Source: Actinacidiphila yeochonensis CN732 (GTDB lineage Bacteria > Actinomycetota > Actinomycetes > Streptomycetales > Streptomycetaceae). From it: DNA of 64,000 nt. The stretch's first letter is position 1; each line of letters begins with the position of its first letter. Below, piece after piece: positions 17,357-25,892 of this stretch. The position numbers were made by a program, and so were the translations under genes. The notes under the pieces are model-generated. The model saw only the letters and a program-made list of their open reading frames with translations, made no database searches and had not been told where the DNA came from. The stretch is from the NCBI RefSeq assembly GCF_000745345.1, contig NZ_JQNR01000005.1, forward strand, positions 2,480,001 to 2,544,000. Direction: 5' to 3'.

Positions 17357-17452
17357 TCCACCAGGGTACCCCGTGGCGGCCCCCGGGTGGCGGTGCGCCG
17401 GACCCGTTCCTGTGGTCGACTGGTGGGGTGCGTCGGGATGGAGGCGGTGTGC

Positions 17453-18484
17453 GTGAAAGCTCCCTCGGACCGTCTCGACGCCGCCGGCCGGCGCGAGGAG
17501 CGGCACATCATGGCCGGCGAGATCGCCGAGCAGCCCGAGGTGCTGGCCCGGCTGCTGGAGCGGGGCGGGCCCGCGATCCGCGCCACCGGCCGCGCCGTGG
17601 CCGCCCGCCGGCCCCGTTTCGTCCTCTTCGCCGCGCGCGGCAGCTCCGCCCACGCCGCCCTCTACGCGAAGTATCTCTTCGAGATCGAACTCGGGCTGCC
17701 CTGCGGCCTGGCCTCCATGTCCACCGTCACCGCCTACGGGGCCTCGCCCCGGTACGCGGACGTGCTGATGGTCACCGTCAGCCAGTCCGGTGGCTCCCCG
17801 GACATGGTCGCCTTCACCCGCGCCGCCCGGGAGGCCGGCGCCACCACCGTCGCGGTCACCAACAACCCCGACTCGCCGCTGGCCGAGGCCGCCGAGCACC
17901 ACGTCGACGTACTGGCCGGCCCGGGAAAGGCGCTGCCGGCCACCAAGACGTACACGGCCGACCTGCTGGCGCTCCACCTGCTGGCGCGCGGCATGCGGGA
18001 CCAGGACGGCGCCGAGGCCCGGGCGCTGCCGGAGCTGGCCGCCCGGGTGCTGGCCCGCGGCGACGAGGTGGCGCGGCTCGCCGAGCGCTACCGGTTCGCC
18101 GGCCGGATGGTCGTCACCTCCCGCGGCTACGGCCTGCCCACGGCCAGGGAGGCGGCGCTGAAGCTGATGGAGACCAGCGGCATGCCGGTCCTCGCTCCCT
18201 CCGGCGCGGACCTGCTCTACGGGCCGCTGGCCGTGGTGGACGCCGTCTCCCCGGTGATCGCGATCGTCACCGAGGGCCCCGGCGGCGACGCGCTCCAGCC
18301 CGTCCTCGACCGGCTGCGCGGCCGTGGCGCGGACCTCATGGTGGTCGGCCCGGCCAGCCAGGCCGCCGCGGCTCCCGCCGGCTTCGCCCTGCCCTCCAGC
18401 GGTCTGCCCGAGTCCCTCCAGCCGGTCCTGGAGATCCTCCCGCTCCAGCAGCTCGCCCACGCCGTCGCGGCGCGACGGGACTGA
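17453..18484 (+). CDS. SIS-domain aminosugar isomerase-like protein
   Basis: 343 residues with two SIS (sugar isomerase) domains, like the isomerase half of GlmS or the AgaS/FrlB proteins, but without the glutaminase half. The first domain has A-A-R-G-S-S-A-H-A-A-L-Y-A (about 60-72) and V-S-Q-S-G-G-S-P-D (about 106-114), the phosphosugar-binding Ser loops; the second begins near T-S-R-G-Y-G-L-P-T-A-R-E-A-A. GTG 17453 is picked because GGAGG lies 8 nt before it; GTG 17447 and ATG 17438 are in frame but badly spaced. Divergence from nagB over one dre site points to an aminosugar-phosphate substrate. The exact reaction is unknown. Confidence 0.85.
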   Translation: MKAPSDRLDAAGRREERHIMAGEIAEQPEVLARLLERGGPAIRATGRAVAARRPRFVLFAARGSSAHAALYAKYLFEIELGLPCGLASMSTVTAYGASPRYADVLMVTVSQSGGSPDMVAFTRAAREAGATTVAVTNNPDSPLAEAAEHHVDVLAGPGKALPATKTYTADLLALHLLARGMRDQDGAEARALPELAARVLARGDEVARLAERYRFAGRMVVTSRGYGLPTAREAALKLMETSGMPVLAPSGADLLYGPLAVVDAVSPVIAIVTEGPGGDALQPVLDRLRGRGADLMVVGPASQAAAAPAGFALPSSGLPESLQPVLEILPLQQLAHAVAARRD

Positions 18485-18517
18485 CACCCGGCCGTTTCCT
18501 CACGCGACGGGACTGAC
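18471..18517. repeat. 15-bp direct repeat spanning the stop of the SIS gene
   Basis: CGCGACGGGACTGAC occurs at 18471-18485, including the TGA, and again at 18503-18517. It looks like a small local duplication. The rest of 18485-18678 contains no gene. Confidence 0.6.
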
Positions 18518-18678
18518 GCGTGCGCCGTCTCCCGCCCGGAGGCGGCGCGCGGCGGGTGAGGGTACGGGCGAGCGGGCGCGGTCGACCCTCGGCGGCTGGC
18601 CGACTGCCGGACCCGGGAGGTCGGCGATGGCGCTCCCGCGCGCGTCGCCGACGTCGCGTGGATGCCGCCGGGCCGGCC

Positions 18679-19593
18679 TCAGCGGGTCGGTTCGAGACGT
18701 TCGGCGCCCAGGTGGGCGGTGAGGAAGCGCGCGGCGCGGTCGAGTGCGGCGTCCGCCTCGTCGAGGCGGCCGTAGTGGAGCTGGAAGACGTGGGGCAGGC
18801 CGGGGCCGACTTCGAGCGTGACCTCGACGTCGTCCGCGGCCGCGCGGCCGGCCAGCCGGACCGCGTCGTCGAGCAGCACCTCGTTCGCCCCGACCTGCAC
18901 CAGGAGCGGGGGCAGCCCGGTGAGGTCGGCGAACAGCGGGCTGGCCAGGGGGTGCGCCCGGTCGCCCGCGCCGACGTAGAGATCGGCGTAGGCGCGCAGG
19001 TCGGCTTCGACGAAGATGGGATCGGCGTCGTCCTTGGAACGGATGCTCGCCCCGCTGAGGGTGAGGTCGGTCCACGGGGAGAAGAGGGCCACGGCGGCCG
19101 GTTGCGGCAGCCCGGCCTCCCGGGCCGCGAGCAGCGTGGCGAGGCTCAGGCCGCCACCGGCGGAGTCGCCGGCCAGGACGAGATCCCGCGGGTCGGTATC
19201 CGCCGCCAGCAGCTCGCGATAGGCGGCGAGTCCGTCGTCGACGGCCGCGGGGAAGGAGTGCTCGGGTGCCTTCCGGTAGTCCACCGACGTGGCTCGCAGC
19301 CCGGCTCGGCGGGCCAGTTCGCCGACCAGGCCGACGTGGGTGTCCGGTGAGCCGATGACGTAGCCGCCGCCGTGCAGGTAGAGCAGTCGGCCGCGTCCGG
19401 AGGCGCCGGCCGGCTCCAGCTCCAGGGCCGGCCGCCCGCCCACGACGGTCCTGCGGATGGCCACGCCCTCCGGTGCGGGGCGGGTGATGGCCGAGGCGAA
19501 GCCCTCGCGCTGCTCCTCGGGCGTGGGCGTGGTCTCCGTGCGGGGCGCGGCTCGGAGCGCCGCGTCCAGGGCGACGCGCTGCTGTCGTGACAT
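18679..19593 (-). CDS. Alpha/beta hydrolase, HSL-type esterase/lipase
   Basis: 304 residues. The hormone-sensitive-lipase pattern is complete: oxyanion hole L-H-G-G-G-Y-V (about 75-81), nucleophile elbow G-D-S-A-G-G (about 145-150), and a C-terminal His in L-P-H-V-F-Q. These enzymes hydrolyse esters of medium-size acids in the cytoplasm. ATG 19593 has GGAGG 7 nt upstream; an in-frame ATG at 19641 would place the start inside an operator-like palindrome. It is divergent from a MarR regulator, the likely controller. Natural substrate unknown. Confidence 0.87.
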   Translation of the reverse strand: MSRQQRVALDAALRAAPRTETTPTPEEQREGFASAITRPAPEGVAIRRTVVGGRPALELEPAGASGRGRLLYLHGGGYVIGSPDTHVGLVGELARRAGLRATSVDYRKAPEHSFPAAVDDGLAAYRELLAADTDPRDLVLAGDSAGGGLSLATLLAAREAGLPQPAAVALFSPWTDLTLSGASIRSKDDADPIFVEADLRAYADLYVGAGDRAHPLASPLFADLTGLPPLLVQVGANEVLLDDAVRLAGRAAADDVEVTLEVGPGLPHVFQLHYGRLDEADAALDRAARFLTAHLGAERLEPTR

Positions 19594-19621
19594 GTGGGGC
19601 CTCCAGGGTCGGGATGCGAGG

Positions 19622-19685
19622 ATGGATTCTTGGGAATCCATCCACCTGGGCCCAACCGTGTTCCATGGAAGATGATTCCCGGGAA
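19622..19685. promoter_or_regulatory. Cluster of three palindromes between the esterase and marR genes
   Basis: ATGGATTC-TTGG-GAATCCAT (19622-19641) is a perfect 8+8 inverted repeat. TTCCATGGAA (19661-19670) and TTCCCGGGAA (19676-19685) are perfect 10-bp palindromes. Clustering of such sites in a divergent MarR/target promoter is typical of MarR operators, so autoregulation together with control of the esterase is likely. Confidence 0.65.
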
Positions 19686-19700
19686 GCTAATGGAGCAGCT

Positions 19701-20147
19701 GTGAGCCACGTCACCCCGATCTTCACCGACTTCGTCCGCGTCGAGACCCGGCTCTACAACGCGGTGAGCGCACGACTGCGCGCCGAACAGGGTCTGGGGC
19801 TCGGGCAGTTCGATTTCCTGGAGATCATCGACCGGGTGCCGGAGTGCCGCGTGCTCGACATCGTCGGCGAACTCGCGATCACCGTGGGTGCCGTCAGCAA
19901 GGCGGTCGACCGGCTGGTGGCCGCGGGGTGGTGCGTGCGGGTCGCGCACCCCCGGGACCGCCGCTCCTCCGTCCTCCGCCTCACCTCCGAGGGTGAGGAG
20001 CGGCTGGCCGCGTCCCGCCCCGTTGTCGAAAGCGAACTCGTCTCACTGACCGCGACGATCCCCCCTGGGGACCTGACCCGCATCGCCTCGGCCCTGGCCA
20101 CCCTCCGCGCGACCCTCGAAGCAGGCGCTCAAGGCCAACCGGGCTGA
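19701..20147 (+). CDS. MarR-family transcriptional regulator
   Basis: 148 residues. The winged helix is at about 40-110: V-L-D-I-V-G-E-L, T-V-G-A-V-S-K-A-V-D-R-L (recognition helix) and H-P-R-D-R-R-S-S-V-L-R-L (wing). GTG 19701 has GGAG upstream; ATG 19665 is in frame but falls in a palindrome. These proteins repress a divergent gene and are released by small aromatic or lipophilic ligands, here presumably controlling the esterase. Downstream 20148-20685 (538 bp) has no convincing gene; it holds GC-rich direct repeats (GCGGGTCCGG-like, about 20235-20262) and one dre site. Confidence 0.85.
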   Translation: MSHVTPIFTDFVRVETRLYNAVSARLRAEQGLGLGQFDFLEIIDRVPECRVLDIVGELAITVGAVSKAVDRLVAAGWCVRVAHPRDRRSSVLRLTSEGEERLAASRPVVESELVSLTATIPPGDLTRIASALATLRATLEAGAQGQPG

Positions 20148-20536
20148 GCGGTGCGTCCCGCGCACGCAACCGGCCCACCCCGGCCGAGCGGCGCTCCCTG
20201 GTCCCTCGCCGGCCGGCACCGCGTCTTCGGGTCCGGAAGCGGGTCCGGGAGCGGGTCCGGACGCGCCCCGTGGCGAGGGCCGGCGAAAAAAGGGGCGCCG
20301 GCCAGGCGAAAGAAGGGAGACGCCCCGGAAAAACTTCGGGCCGCGGTGCCGGAAGAGGACCCTCAACCCCTTCAGCACCGCAGCCCGGAGCTGCCGCCGG
20401 CGGCCGTGGCGGACGGGGTGTGCGGTCCCCGTCGGCCCGGTGGGGCCGGCCGTGAGACGGGCGGAGTAGTCAGGGCAGAGAACGCCGCCGCCTCGGTCCG
20501 CTCGCCTGTGCGGGGAGAGCGGAGGTTCATCCGTAT

Positions 20537-20552
20537 TGTGGACTAGACCACT
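20537..20552. promoter_or_regulatory. Isolated dre-like site upstream of the PdtaS-type kinase
   Basis: TGTGGACTAGACCACT matches the DasR consensus at about 14 of 16 positions. It lies 134 bp before the kinase start and 390 bp after marR. If functional it would link the nearby kinase gene to aminosugar status. Confidence 0.6.
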
Positions 20553-20685
20553 GGGCGTTGTCCACGGTGTGCCACGGAATTCCCGACGGTGCATTCCCCG
20601 TCCGCGGCCGGGTGAAACGCGCTGGCCGCCGGCTCCGGGCGCCGGTGTGCGGGAGCGCCGGGACCTCCGGGGTACGCTCGCAGGC

Positions 20686-22146
20686 GTGCCCTCCATGAAC
20701 GACCTCGTACGCGAGCACACCGACCTCGGGCCCTCCGACCTGGAGTGGCTCCATCTGCTCGTTTCGGAGTGGCAGTTGCTCTCCGACCTGTCCTTCGCCG
20801 ACCTCGTGCTGTGGGTGCCCACCCGCGACGGCACCCGCTACGTGTCCGTGGCCCAGATGCGGCCGAACACCGGGCCCACCTCGTACCAGGACGACATGGT
20901 CGGCCACCTGGTGCCGCGCGGGCGGCGGCCGATGCTGGACATGGCGCTGGACGAGGGCCGGATCGTCCGCGAGGGCGACCCGGAGTGGCGCGAGGAGGTG
21001 CCGGTCCGGGTGGAGTCGATCCCGATCCGCCGGGACGGCCGGGTGCTGGGGGTGATCGCCCGCAACACCAACCTGCTCACCGTGCGCACCCCCAGCCGGC
21101 TGGAGCTCACCTACCTGCAGAGCGCGTCCGACCTGGCGCAGATGATCGCCGCCGGCTCCTTCCCTTTCCCGGCCGAGCAGGTCGACATGGACGCCTCGCC
21201 GCGGGCCGGCGACGGGCTGATCCGGCTGGACGCCGACGGGATGGTGCAGTACGCCAGCCCCAACGCGCTCTCCGCCTTCTACCGGCTGGGCCTGACCGCC
21301 GACCTGGTCGGCGGCCACCTGGGCCGGATCACCGCCGAACTCGCCCCGGTCCGGGGCCCGGTGGACGAGGCGCTGGAGAAGCTGGCCAGCGGGTGGGCGC
21401 CGCGCGAGTTCGAGGTGGAGGGCGGCGACGGGGTCATCCAGCTCCGGGCGATCCCGCTCAAGCCCAAGGGGGTGCGTACCGGGTCGCTGGTGCTGCTCCG
21501 CGACGTCACCGAACTGCGACGCCGCGAGCGGGAGTTGATCACCAAGGACGCCACCATCCGGGAGATCCACCACCGGGTGAAGAACAACCTCCAGACGGTG
21601 GCGGCGCTGCTGCGGCTCCAGGCCCGCCGGATGGACTCGCCGAAGGCGCGGGAGGCGCTGGAGGAGGCGGTGCGCCGGGTCGGCTCGATCGCCATCGTCC
21701 ACGAGACGCTCTCCCAGACGCTCGACGAGAAGGTGGACTTCGACGAGATCGCCGACCGGGTGCTGGCCATGGTCGCGGAGATCTCGCCCGGCCGGGTCAC
21801 CGCGCGCCGCGCCGGCCGGTTCGGCATCCTCAGCGCCGAGACGGCGACCCCGCTGTCCATGGTGCTCACCGAACTGCTCCAGAACGCCCTCGAACACGGC
21901 TTCGGGCCCGGCGAGTCCGGAACGGTCGAGGTGGGGGTCGGCCGGGCGGGGGAGCGGGTCACCGTGTTCGTCCAGGACGACGGGCGCGGGCTGCCCCCCG
22001 GCTTCGACGCCCAGCAGGCCGGCAACCTCGGCCTGCAGATCGTCCGCACCCTGGTGGTCGGCGAGCTCGGCGGAGCCTTCGACATGCAGCCCGCGCCGAC
22101 CGGGCGCGGCACCCGCGTGGTTCTCGAACTCCCGCGCGAGGCTTGA
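20686..22146 (+). CDS. PdtaS-type sensor histidine kinase
   Basis: 486 residues from GTG 20686 (ATG 20695 also possible; upstream TACGCT may be a -10 giving a nearly leaderless mRNA). An N-terminal GAF-like domain (about 10-160) has the conserved D-L-V-L-W-V-P-T-R-D-G-T, then comes a PAS domain (about 180-280), a HisKA_2 phosphoacceptor (E-I-H-H-R-V-K-N-N-L-Q-T, about 300-312) and a HATPase. No membrane span, so cytosolic. The order matches mycobacterial PdtaS, whose partner PdtaR is an ANTAR RNA-binding regulator; no such partner lies nearby. It is next to wblE, as in other streptomycetes. Confidence 0.9.
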   Translation: MPSMNDLVREHTDLGPSDLEWLHLLVSEWQLLSDLSFADLVLWVPTRDGTRYVSVAQMRPNTGPTSYQDDMVGHLVPRGRRPMLDMALDEGRIVREGDPEWREEVPVRVESIPIRRDGRVLGVIARNTNLLTVRTPSRLELTYLQSASDLAQMIAAGSFPFPAEQVDMDASPRAGDGLIRLDADGMVQYASPNALSAFYRLGLTADLVGGHLGRITAELAPVRGPVDEALEKLASGWAPREFEVEGGDGVIQLRAIPLKPKGVRTGSLVLLRDVTELRRRERELITKDATIREIHHRVKNNLQTVAALLRLQARRMDSPKAREALEEAVRRVGSIAIVHETLSQTLDEKVDFDEIADRVLAMVAEISPGRVTARRAGRFGILSAETATPLSMVLTELLQNALEHGFGPGESGTVEVGVGRAGERVTVFVQDDGRGLPPGFDAQQAGNLGLQIVRTLVVGELGGAFDMQPAPTGRGTRVVLELPREA

Positions 22147-22192
22147 TATTTCGCCCCGCCGGGGATTCGCGGGACGAATGTGCGGGTCCTGT

Positions 22193-22279
22193 GGATTCCC
22201 GGTGTCGGAGTTCTGAACGCCGGGAATCCACCCCCGTCGGAAAGCGGAAGGAGCCCCCGCCGGTGTGGCGGAGGCTCCT
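22193..22279. terminator. Two hairpins between convergent kinase and wblE
   Basis: GGATTCCCGG (22193-22202) pairs with CCGGGAATCC (22220-22229). A 13-bp stem with one mismatch follows (22249-22261 with 22267-22279). Together they can terminate transcription from both sides. Confidence 0.7.
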
Positions 22280-22347
22280 GCATGCTGTGTGCTGCGCGTT
22301 AAGCGGTGCTGCGCGCTGCGGCTCGGGGGGTAAGGCTGTGACGTATG

Positions 22348-22605
22348 TCAGGCGCTGGCGTTGCGGGCCCGGTTGCGGGCGGCGCGGCGCTTCATCGCGC
22401 GGCGCTCGTCCTCGCTGAGGCCACCCCAGACACCGGCGTCCTGGCCGCTCTCCAGTGCCCACTGAAGGCACTGGTCCATTACGGGACAGCGGCGGCAGAC
22501 GGCCTTGGCTTCCTCGATCTGCAGCAGCGCGGGACCGGTGTTGCCGATGGGGAAGAAGAGCTCAGGGTCTTCCTCGCGGCAAACGGCGCGGTGACGCCAG
22601 TCCAT
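22348..22605 (-). CDS. wblE: WhiB-like iron-sulfur regulator WblE
   Basis: 85 residues. The four cluster-binding Cys are at 9, 37, 40 and 46 (C-R-R-C in the middle), followed by G-V-W-G-G (58-62) and a basic C-terminal DNA-binding tail (R-R-A-M-K-R-R-A-A-R-N-R-A-R). Sequence and position next to the kinase identify the WblE/WhiB1 orthologue, a nearly universal actinobacterial protein thought to bind the primary sigma factor and to react with NO. ATG 22605 has GGAG 6 nt upstream; the upstream in-frame opening to 22662 lacks a conserved start. Confidence 0.93.
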   Translation of the reverse strand: MDWRHRAVCREEDPELFFPIGNTGPALLQIEEAKAVCRRCPVMDQCLQWALESGQDAGVWGGLSEDERRAMKRRAARNRARNASA

Positions 22606-22926
22606 GGCTGCTCCAACTCCTCGTGTGACAAGCGGATTGCTTGTGAATGTGAACGCTTTCACGAATCCCCCCGCAGAGAACGGGACGCAACCCAGCCGTC
22701 ACTGGCTGGTAGGGCCCCGCAGGATGAGGTAGGAGATTCGGGCTCTCAAGGGGGCCTTGTTCGGCCGTCCCGATCGCCAGTAAGAGACTCGCAAACCTCG
22801 GCTGGAGATACAACCCCTTCCGGAAACTTTTTTTGGAATCGACGGTGTCGCCTCGGTCACAGCCGTACTTCCAGGGGGTGCGGGGCAGCCTAAACGTTCG
22901 AGTAAAAGGACTTTGGGCTCTTCTGC
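22606..22926 (-). promoter_or_regulatory. wblE upstream region with inverted repeats
   Basis: This 321-bp gap holds no gene. It contains ACAAGC-GGATT-GCTTGT (22628-22644) and GTGAA-CGCT-TTCAC (22649-22662) close to the wblE start, and an unusually A/T-rich patch (CTTTTTTTGG near 22825). The repeats may be operators or leader structure; no known regulator is assigned. Confidence 0.45.
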
Positions 22927-23895
22927 TTACACAATCACACGCAGTGCACGGCGTACGCCTGTGAAGGTCGCGTTCGTCCGCAGTCCCAGGTGGTCACCGT
23001 CGACCTGGAAGGGCAGCGGGGCCTGCGATTGCAAGGTGAAGTCCGTCAGATCGTGCAGGGTCACCGCGTACTTGCCGTGCGGCCCCCGTTCCGGGGTGGA
23101 GCGGAGCAGCTGCGTCGCGTAACGGGTGCCGGCCACCGCGGACATCTTCGTGACGCCCAGCACATCCAGCGCGGTGTCGAACGAGGCCCTGGGGGAGGCG
23201 TACACAGGCCGGTTGCCCAGGTAGGTCCACGGCGAGGTGTTGCAGATTATCGCGGTGGCCAGGCCGTCCACCGGCGCGCCGTCCGGCCGCCGCAGCGTGA
23301 TGACGCCGTGCCGGCGGTTCGGGTCCGCCATGAACTGCCGGGCCACCTGCCGCAGGTAGAGCGCGTGCGTGGAGCGCTTGCCCAGCTCCCGCTGCTGCTC
23401 GACCCGGCCGACCACGCCGGCGTCGAAGCCGAGGCCCGCGCAGAAGGTGAACCAGCGGGACGGCACGCCCTCGTCCTCGGTGCCCGGGGTGCCGCTGACC
23501 AGGCCGAGGCCGACCGTGCGCGAGGTGCCGGCGCGCAGCGCGTCCAGCAGCGCGCCGGTCGCCTCCACCGCGTCGTTCGGCAGCCCGAGGGCACGGGCGA
23601 AGACGTTGGTGGAGCCGCCGGGGACCACCGCGAGCTTCGGCAGCTTCTCGGGGTCGGGGCCGTGGTGGAGCAGGCCGTTGACGACCTCGTTCACGGTGCC
23701 GTCGCCGCCCAGGGCGACCACCAGCTCCACCTCGCCGCCCTCGGCCGCGCCGCGGGCCAGGTCCCGGGCGTGGCCGCGGTAGCCGGTGGTGGCCACCTCC
23801 AGGTCGAGGTCGCGGGACAGGGCGGTGCCGATCACGTCGCGGACGCGTGCGCTGGTGGTGGTCGCAGCCGGGTTGACGACGAGAAGAGCACGCAT
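22927..23895 (-). CDS. Diacylglycerol/lipid kinase family protein
   Basis: 322 residues. The DAGK catalytic signature G-G-D-G-T-V-N-E-V-V-N-G (about 62-73) and the second motif P-G-G-S-T-N-V-F-A-R (about 88-97) are intact, so it likely phosphorylates a diacylglycerol or related lipid with ATP at the membrane, as DgkB/YegS enzymes do. It starts at ATG 23895 without a strong ribosome site. It is divergent from the membrane protein at 23944 with only 48 bp between them. Confidence 0.9.
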   Translation of the reverse strand: MRALLVVNPAATTTSARVRDVIGTALSRDLDLEVATTGYRGHARDLARGAAEGGEVELVVALGGDGTVNEVVNGLLHHGPDPEKLPKLAVVPGGSTNVFARALGLPNDAVEATGALLDALRAGTSRTVGLGLVSGTPGTEDEGVPSRWFTFCAGLGFDAGVVGRVEQQRELGKRSTHALYLRQVARQFMADPNRRHGVITLRRPDGAPVDGLATAIICNTSPWTYLGNRPVYASPRASFDTALDVLGVTKMSAVAGTRYATQLLRSTPERGPHGKYAVTLHDLTDFTLQSQAPLPFQVDGDHLGLRTNATFTGVRRALRVIV

Positions 23896-23930
23896 GCTCG
23901 ACAGCCTACCTACGAGTTTTCGCACCGGGC

Positions 23931-23936
23931 TACGCT
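23931..23936 (+). promoter_or_regulatory. Likely -10 element of a leaderless mRNA
   Basis: TACGCT lies 7 bp before the GTG at 23944, so transcription should start on or next to the start codon. This is a common arrangement in Streptomyces and explains the lack of a ribosome site. Confidence 0.5.
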
Positions 23937-23943
23937 GGCTGCT

Positions 23944-24594
23944 GTGAGCCAGAAGACGACAAAGCGCACCCGGCAGGCCGCGGCCGGACCCGGCGGAGCC
24001 GCTCCCGGGCGGGCCGCGCAGGCCGCCAGGACGGCCAAGGCGGCCGGCCGGGCCGGAGCTGGGGACACCGCCGAGGACGAGGCCGGTACGGCCGGAGCCG
24101 CGGGCTCGGCGGGCGGTTCCCGCGGCGGCTCGGACGCCGGCTCGGACGTGGGCTCCGAGGGTGGTGTGAAGGAGCGCGCGGGGGGCGCGAAGGGAGCGCC
24201 GGGCGCCGGCGCCGACGCCCCTGCCGGACCGCCTCCGGCGCGGCTGACCGTCGCCGCCGCGGTGGCCGCCCTCGAAGGGCTGGCGGTCGTGGTCTGGGGG
24301 ATCACCATGCTGGCCGCCGGCGGCCAGGACGTCCTCGCCGGGATACTCATCCTCGCGCTCGCCGCGCTGCCGCTGTCGGCCGCGTACGGCCTGCGGCGCG
24401 CCCGGCGGTGGAGCCGGGGGCCCGCGCTCATCATGCAGCTGCTCTCCCTGCCCATCGCCTGGACGATGCTGCACAGCGACGGGCTGGTGGTGCCCGGCGG
24501 CGCCGTGCTCGGCGTGCTGGCGCTGCTCGGCCTGGGCGTCCTGGTCCACCCGGCCACCACCGACGCCCTCGGGATCAACCGCACCGCGGGATGA
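23944..24594 (+). CDS. Small integral membrane protein with disordered N-terminus
   Basis: 216 residues. Residues 1-95 are an Ala/Gly/Lys/Ser low-complexity cytoplasmic arm; residues about 98-205 carry four membrane spans (A-A-V-A-A-L-E-G-L, A-G-I-L-I-L-A-L-A-A-L, P-A-L-I-M-Q-L-L-S-L, L-G-V-L-A-L-L-G-L-G). It ends in a short P-A-T-T-D-A-L-G-I segment. From memory it is a conserved actinobacterial membrane protein found beside sigH. Function unknown. Confidence 0.8.
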   Translation: MSQKTTKRTRQAAAGPGGAAPGRAAQAARTAKAAGRAGAGDTAEDEAGTAGAAGSAGGSRGGSDAGSDVGSEGGVKERAGGAKGAPGAGADAPAGPPPARLTVAAAVAALEGLAVVVWGITMLAAGGQDVLAGILILALAALPLSAAYGLRRARRWSRGPALIMQLLSLPIAWTMLHSDGLVVPGGAVLGVLALLGLGVLVHPATTDALGINRTAG

Positions 24595-24735
24595 CGGGCG
24601 GGCCAGGGCCTGGCACCCGACCGGTTCCGGTCCTGAGGCGGTCCAGATCCGGTCCTGAGCCAGCCGTCCTGAACCGGTCGCGACTCGGCCCGGCGCGGCT
24701 CTGATCCGGCGGCGCGGCCGGGGGAGCGGGTGGCA

Positions 24736-24782
24736 TGACGTGGCGGCGCCCCGGCCGAACCGGCCGGGGCGCCGCCACGTCA
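24736..24782. terminator. Very strong bidirectional terminator before sigH 3' end
   Basis: Perfect 22-bp inverted repeat (24736-24757 with 24761-24782) and AAC loop between the convergent membrane-protein gene and sigH. Confidence 0.88.
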
Positions 24783-24795
24783 CGTCGTCACGTCG

Positions 24796-25892
24796 TCACT
24801 CGTCGATGAGGAGCTTGTCCCGGAGCTGGGCCAGGGTGCGGGCCAGCAGCCGGGAGACGTGCATCTGGGAGATGCCGACCTCCTGGGCGATCTGCGACTG
24901 GGTCATGTTGCCGAAGAACCGCAGCAGCAGGATCGTCTTTTCACGGGGCGGAAGCTGTTCGAGCAACGGTTTCAGCGACTCGCGGTACTCCACGCCCTCC
25001 AGCGCCTCGTCCTCCGAGCCGAGGGTGTCGGCGACGGCCGGGGACTCGTCGTCGGTGTCGGGGACGTCCAGGGAGAGCGTGCTGTACGCGTTGGCGGACT
25101 CCAGCCCCTCCAGGACCTCCTCCTCGGAGATCTTGAGGTGCTCGGCCAGCTCGTGGACGGTGGGCGCCCGGCCGTGCCGCTGCGACAGCTCGCCGGTGGC
25201 GGTGGTGAGGGCCAGCCGCAGTTCCTGGAGCCGGCGCGGCACCCGCACCGCCCAGCCCTTGTCGCGGAAGTGCCGCTTGATCTCGCCGACCACCGTCGGG
25301 GTGGCGTACGTGGAGAACTCCACCCCGCGTTCGACGTCGAACCGGTCCACGGACTTGATCAGCCCGATGGTGGCGACCTGGGTCAGGTCGTCCAGCGGCT
25401 CGCCGCGGTTGCGGAACCGGCGCGCCAGGTGCTCCACCAGCGGCAGGTGCATGCGGACGAGCTGGTTGCGGAGCTCAGCCCGTTCCGGAGAGCCGTCGGG
25501 GAGGTCGCGCAGCCGCAGGAAGAGCGCCCGCGCGCCGGAGCGGTCAGGGGCCTCGGGGACGGCCGGCCAGGTGCCGCCGTCCTCCTCGTGCCCGGCCTCG
25601 TCGCGCGCCGCATCCCCGTGGGCCGCTTCCTCGTGCCCGGCCTCGTCGCGCGCGCCCTCCCCGTCCCCGTTCCGGGTCCCGGCCTCGGCCTCGCGTTGTC
25701 CGTCCTCGGGCCGCTCGGCGGCCTCCGGCCCGCCGGTGCCCTGCCCGGCGCGGGCCGCGCCGGGGCGCGGCGTCCGGCCGGCCGCTGTCCGGACCCGGGG
25801 CCGGGCCGCTGCCCGGGCTGCTCCGCCGGTGCCACGCGCTCGTGCTGATCCATCCGGTCCGCCTGCTCCGCCTGATCCGACGCGTCCAACAC
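24796..25892 (-). CDS. sigH: Stress sigma factor SigH (SigB/F group), N-terminal frame break
   Basis: The sigma core is intact from A-L-F-L-R-L-R-D-L-P (about 25535) to the end, with region 2 (H-L-P-L-V-E-H-L-A-R-R-F, Q-V-A-T-I-G-L-I-K-S), region 3 and region 4 (T-Q-S-Q-I-A-Q-E-V-G-I-S-Q-M-H-V-S-R). This frame stays open far upstream and is acidic (two R-D-E-A-G-H-E-E copies) but has no ATG, GTG or TTG before Met at 25452, inside the core. Starts GTG 25892 (AGGA nearby), ATG 25853 and GTG 26120 are in the other frame, which has the coding bias upstream of about 25810. One missing base at 25720-25810 would give about 365 residues. S. coelicolor sigH yields several N-terminally different products, which fits multiple starts. 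It directs osmotic/stress genes and is held by the anti-sigma protein encoded just upstream. Confidence 0.75.

Noticed and set aside
20151..20546. Open frame of 131 codons between marR and the kinase
   Set aside because: Composition is Arg/Gly/Pro/Ser-rich without a ribosome site, with poor third-base bias and repeat DNA inside; a dre site lies in its end.
25720..25810. Programmed -1 frameshift in sigH
   Set aside because: No heptamer in the region allows both tRNAs to re-pair (C-CCC-GGG fails in the second codon), and other genes show the same one-base loss, so a sequencing or mutational indel is more likely.
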